Origin: Alphaproteobacteria bacterium
Lineage (GTDB): Bacteria > Pseudomonadota > Alphaproteobacteria > Rhodospirillales > Magnetospirillaceae
Assembly: GCA_015232485.1 (NCBI GenBank)
Contig: JADFZP010000275.1
Span: 1 to 5,181, forward strand
Direction: 5' to 3'
Length of the DNA: 5,181 bases
Both the position numbers and the translations under genes were made by a program. The notes under the pieces are model-generated. The model was given only the letters and a program-made list of their open reading frames with translations. It had not been told where the DNA came from and searched no databases. Shown one piece after another: positions 4,942 to 5,181 of this stretch; the first letter of the stretch is position 1, and each line of letters begins with the position of its first letter.

Positions 4942-5181
4942 CTCATCTCGCCGCCGATTTCCTCGGCCTTCCCGGCCTCGTCCTCGAGGGTTGCGCCGAG
5001 ACCGATACCGGCTTCGTCTTGACCGCCGTAGCCGAGGGCTGCCCCGAAGCCGCCGACGGCCAGGCCTGCCCCGGCTGCCGCGTCCACGACTATCGGGAGT
5101 TCCGCGTGCACGACGTGCCGCATCGCGCCCGGCCGACCGAGCTGGTCGTCCGCCTGCGCCGACGGCGTTGCGTCCGCGACG
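4938..5181 (+). CDS. ISL3-family transposase, N-terminal part (cut by window end)
   Basis: The first 81 residues of a protein that runs off the window. They match the ISL3 transposase N-terminus: a leader ending in GLVLEG, the start of a zinc-binding domain with CPGC (C44, C47), then HDVP and a basic strand VVRLRRRRCVRD whose C78 would be the third ligand. The fourth cysteine and the DDE catalytic core would lie beyond 5181. The ATG overlaps the recombinase stop (ATGA) and GGAGA at 4926-4930 is a good ribosome site. ISL3 members usually have a single transposase of about 400-550 aa; some carry passenger genes. No frameshift is seen in the visible part. Confidence 0.85.
   Translation, partial: MTHLAADFLGLPGLVLEGCAETDTGFVLTAVAEGCPEAADGQACPGCRVHDYREFRVHDVPHRARPTELVVRLRRRRCVRD

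Larger units (their letters stand above)
3514..5181 (+). mobile_element. ISL3-family transposon with HTH and tyrosine recombinase genes (left part)
   Basis: Three consecutive overlapping plus-strand genes end in an ISL3-type transposase, which defines the element. The left boundary is not proven. A candidate terminal repeat begins near GGCTCCCGAGGGCC at 3514, since ISL3 ends usually start with GG. This cannot be tested without the right end, which lies beyond 5181. The 8-bp target duplication typical of the family likewise cannot be seen. Confidence 0.55.

Noticed and set aside
1..5181. CRISPR array, rRNA or riboswitch
   Set aside because: No regularly spaced repeats, rRNA segments or recognisable riboswitch core were seen on either strand.

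Overview
The window is GC-rich, tightly packed accessory DNA. The 3' half of a tRNA-Lys gene at its left edge has the sequence expected of an alphaproteobacterial tRNA-Lys(CTT). Together with the base composition this suggests an alphaproteobacterium. The genus cannot be named from what is visible.

Region 1 (1-271): a truncated tRNA-Lys(CTT) on the minus strand, carrying its 3' CCA but lacking the acceptor 5' strand and the D-arm. This is the usual scar left at one end of a genomic island by a tRNA-targeting integrase, so DNA to the right of about position 56 is probably island DNA. No gene is seen in 60-271.

Region 2 (272-2270): a two-gene minus-strand operon that looks like a type IV (AbiE-type) toxin-antitoxin/abortive-infection system. 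The antitoxin-like gene comes first and overlaps the nucleotidyltransferase toxin gene by 13 nt. The antitoxin carries an extra N-terminal domain with a PD-(D/E)xK nuclease-like signature. A candidate promoter and an inverted repeat over its -35 box lie just upstream.

Region 3 (2270-3510): a short, frameshifted scrap of an IS256-family transposase; a 69-aa orphan on the plus strand with its own candidate promoter; and a convergent minus-strand gene for a 234-aa protein combining a winged-helix-like N-terminus with a four-cysteine WCGE motif. The two convergent genes end on one shared CTAG. Upstream of the 234-aa gene is an AT-rich cluster of CGATAAA repeats with a perfect 14-bp palindrome.

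Region 4 (about 3511-5181): a plus-strand transposon module with three overlapping genes. In order these are an AlpA/excisionase-like helix-turn-helix protein, a tyrosine recombinase with all catalytic residues intact, and the N-terminus of an ISL3-family transposase joined by an ATGA stop/start overlap. The right end lies outside the window.

Overall picture: the end of a tRNA-integrated island whose cargo includes a candidate anti-phage toxin-antitoxin operon, hit at least twice by insertion sequences (one now decayed, one apparently intact as far as it can be seen). The most unusual items are the HTH / tyrosine recombinase / ISL3 transposase gene train and the nuclease-like domain on the AbiEi antitoxin.
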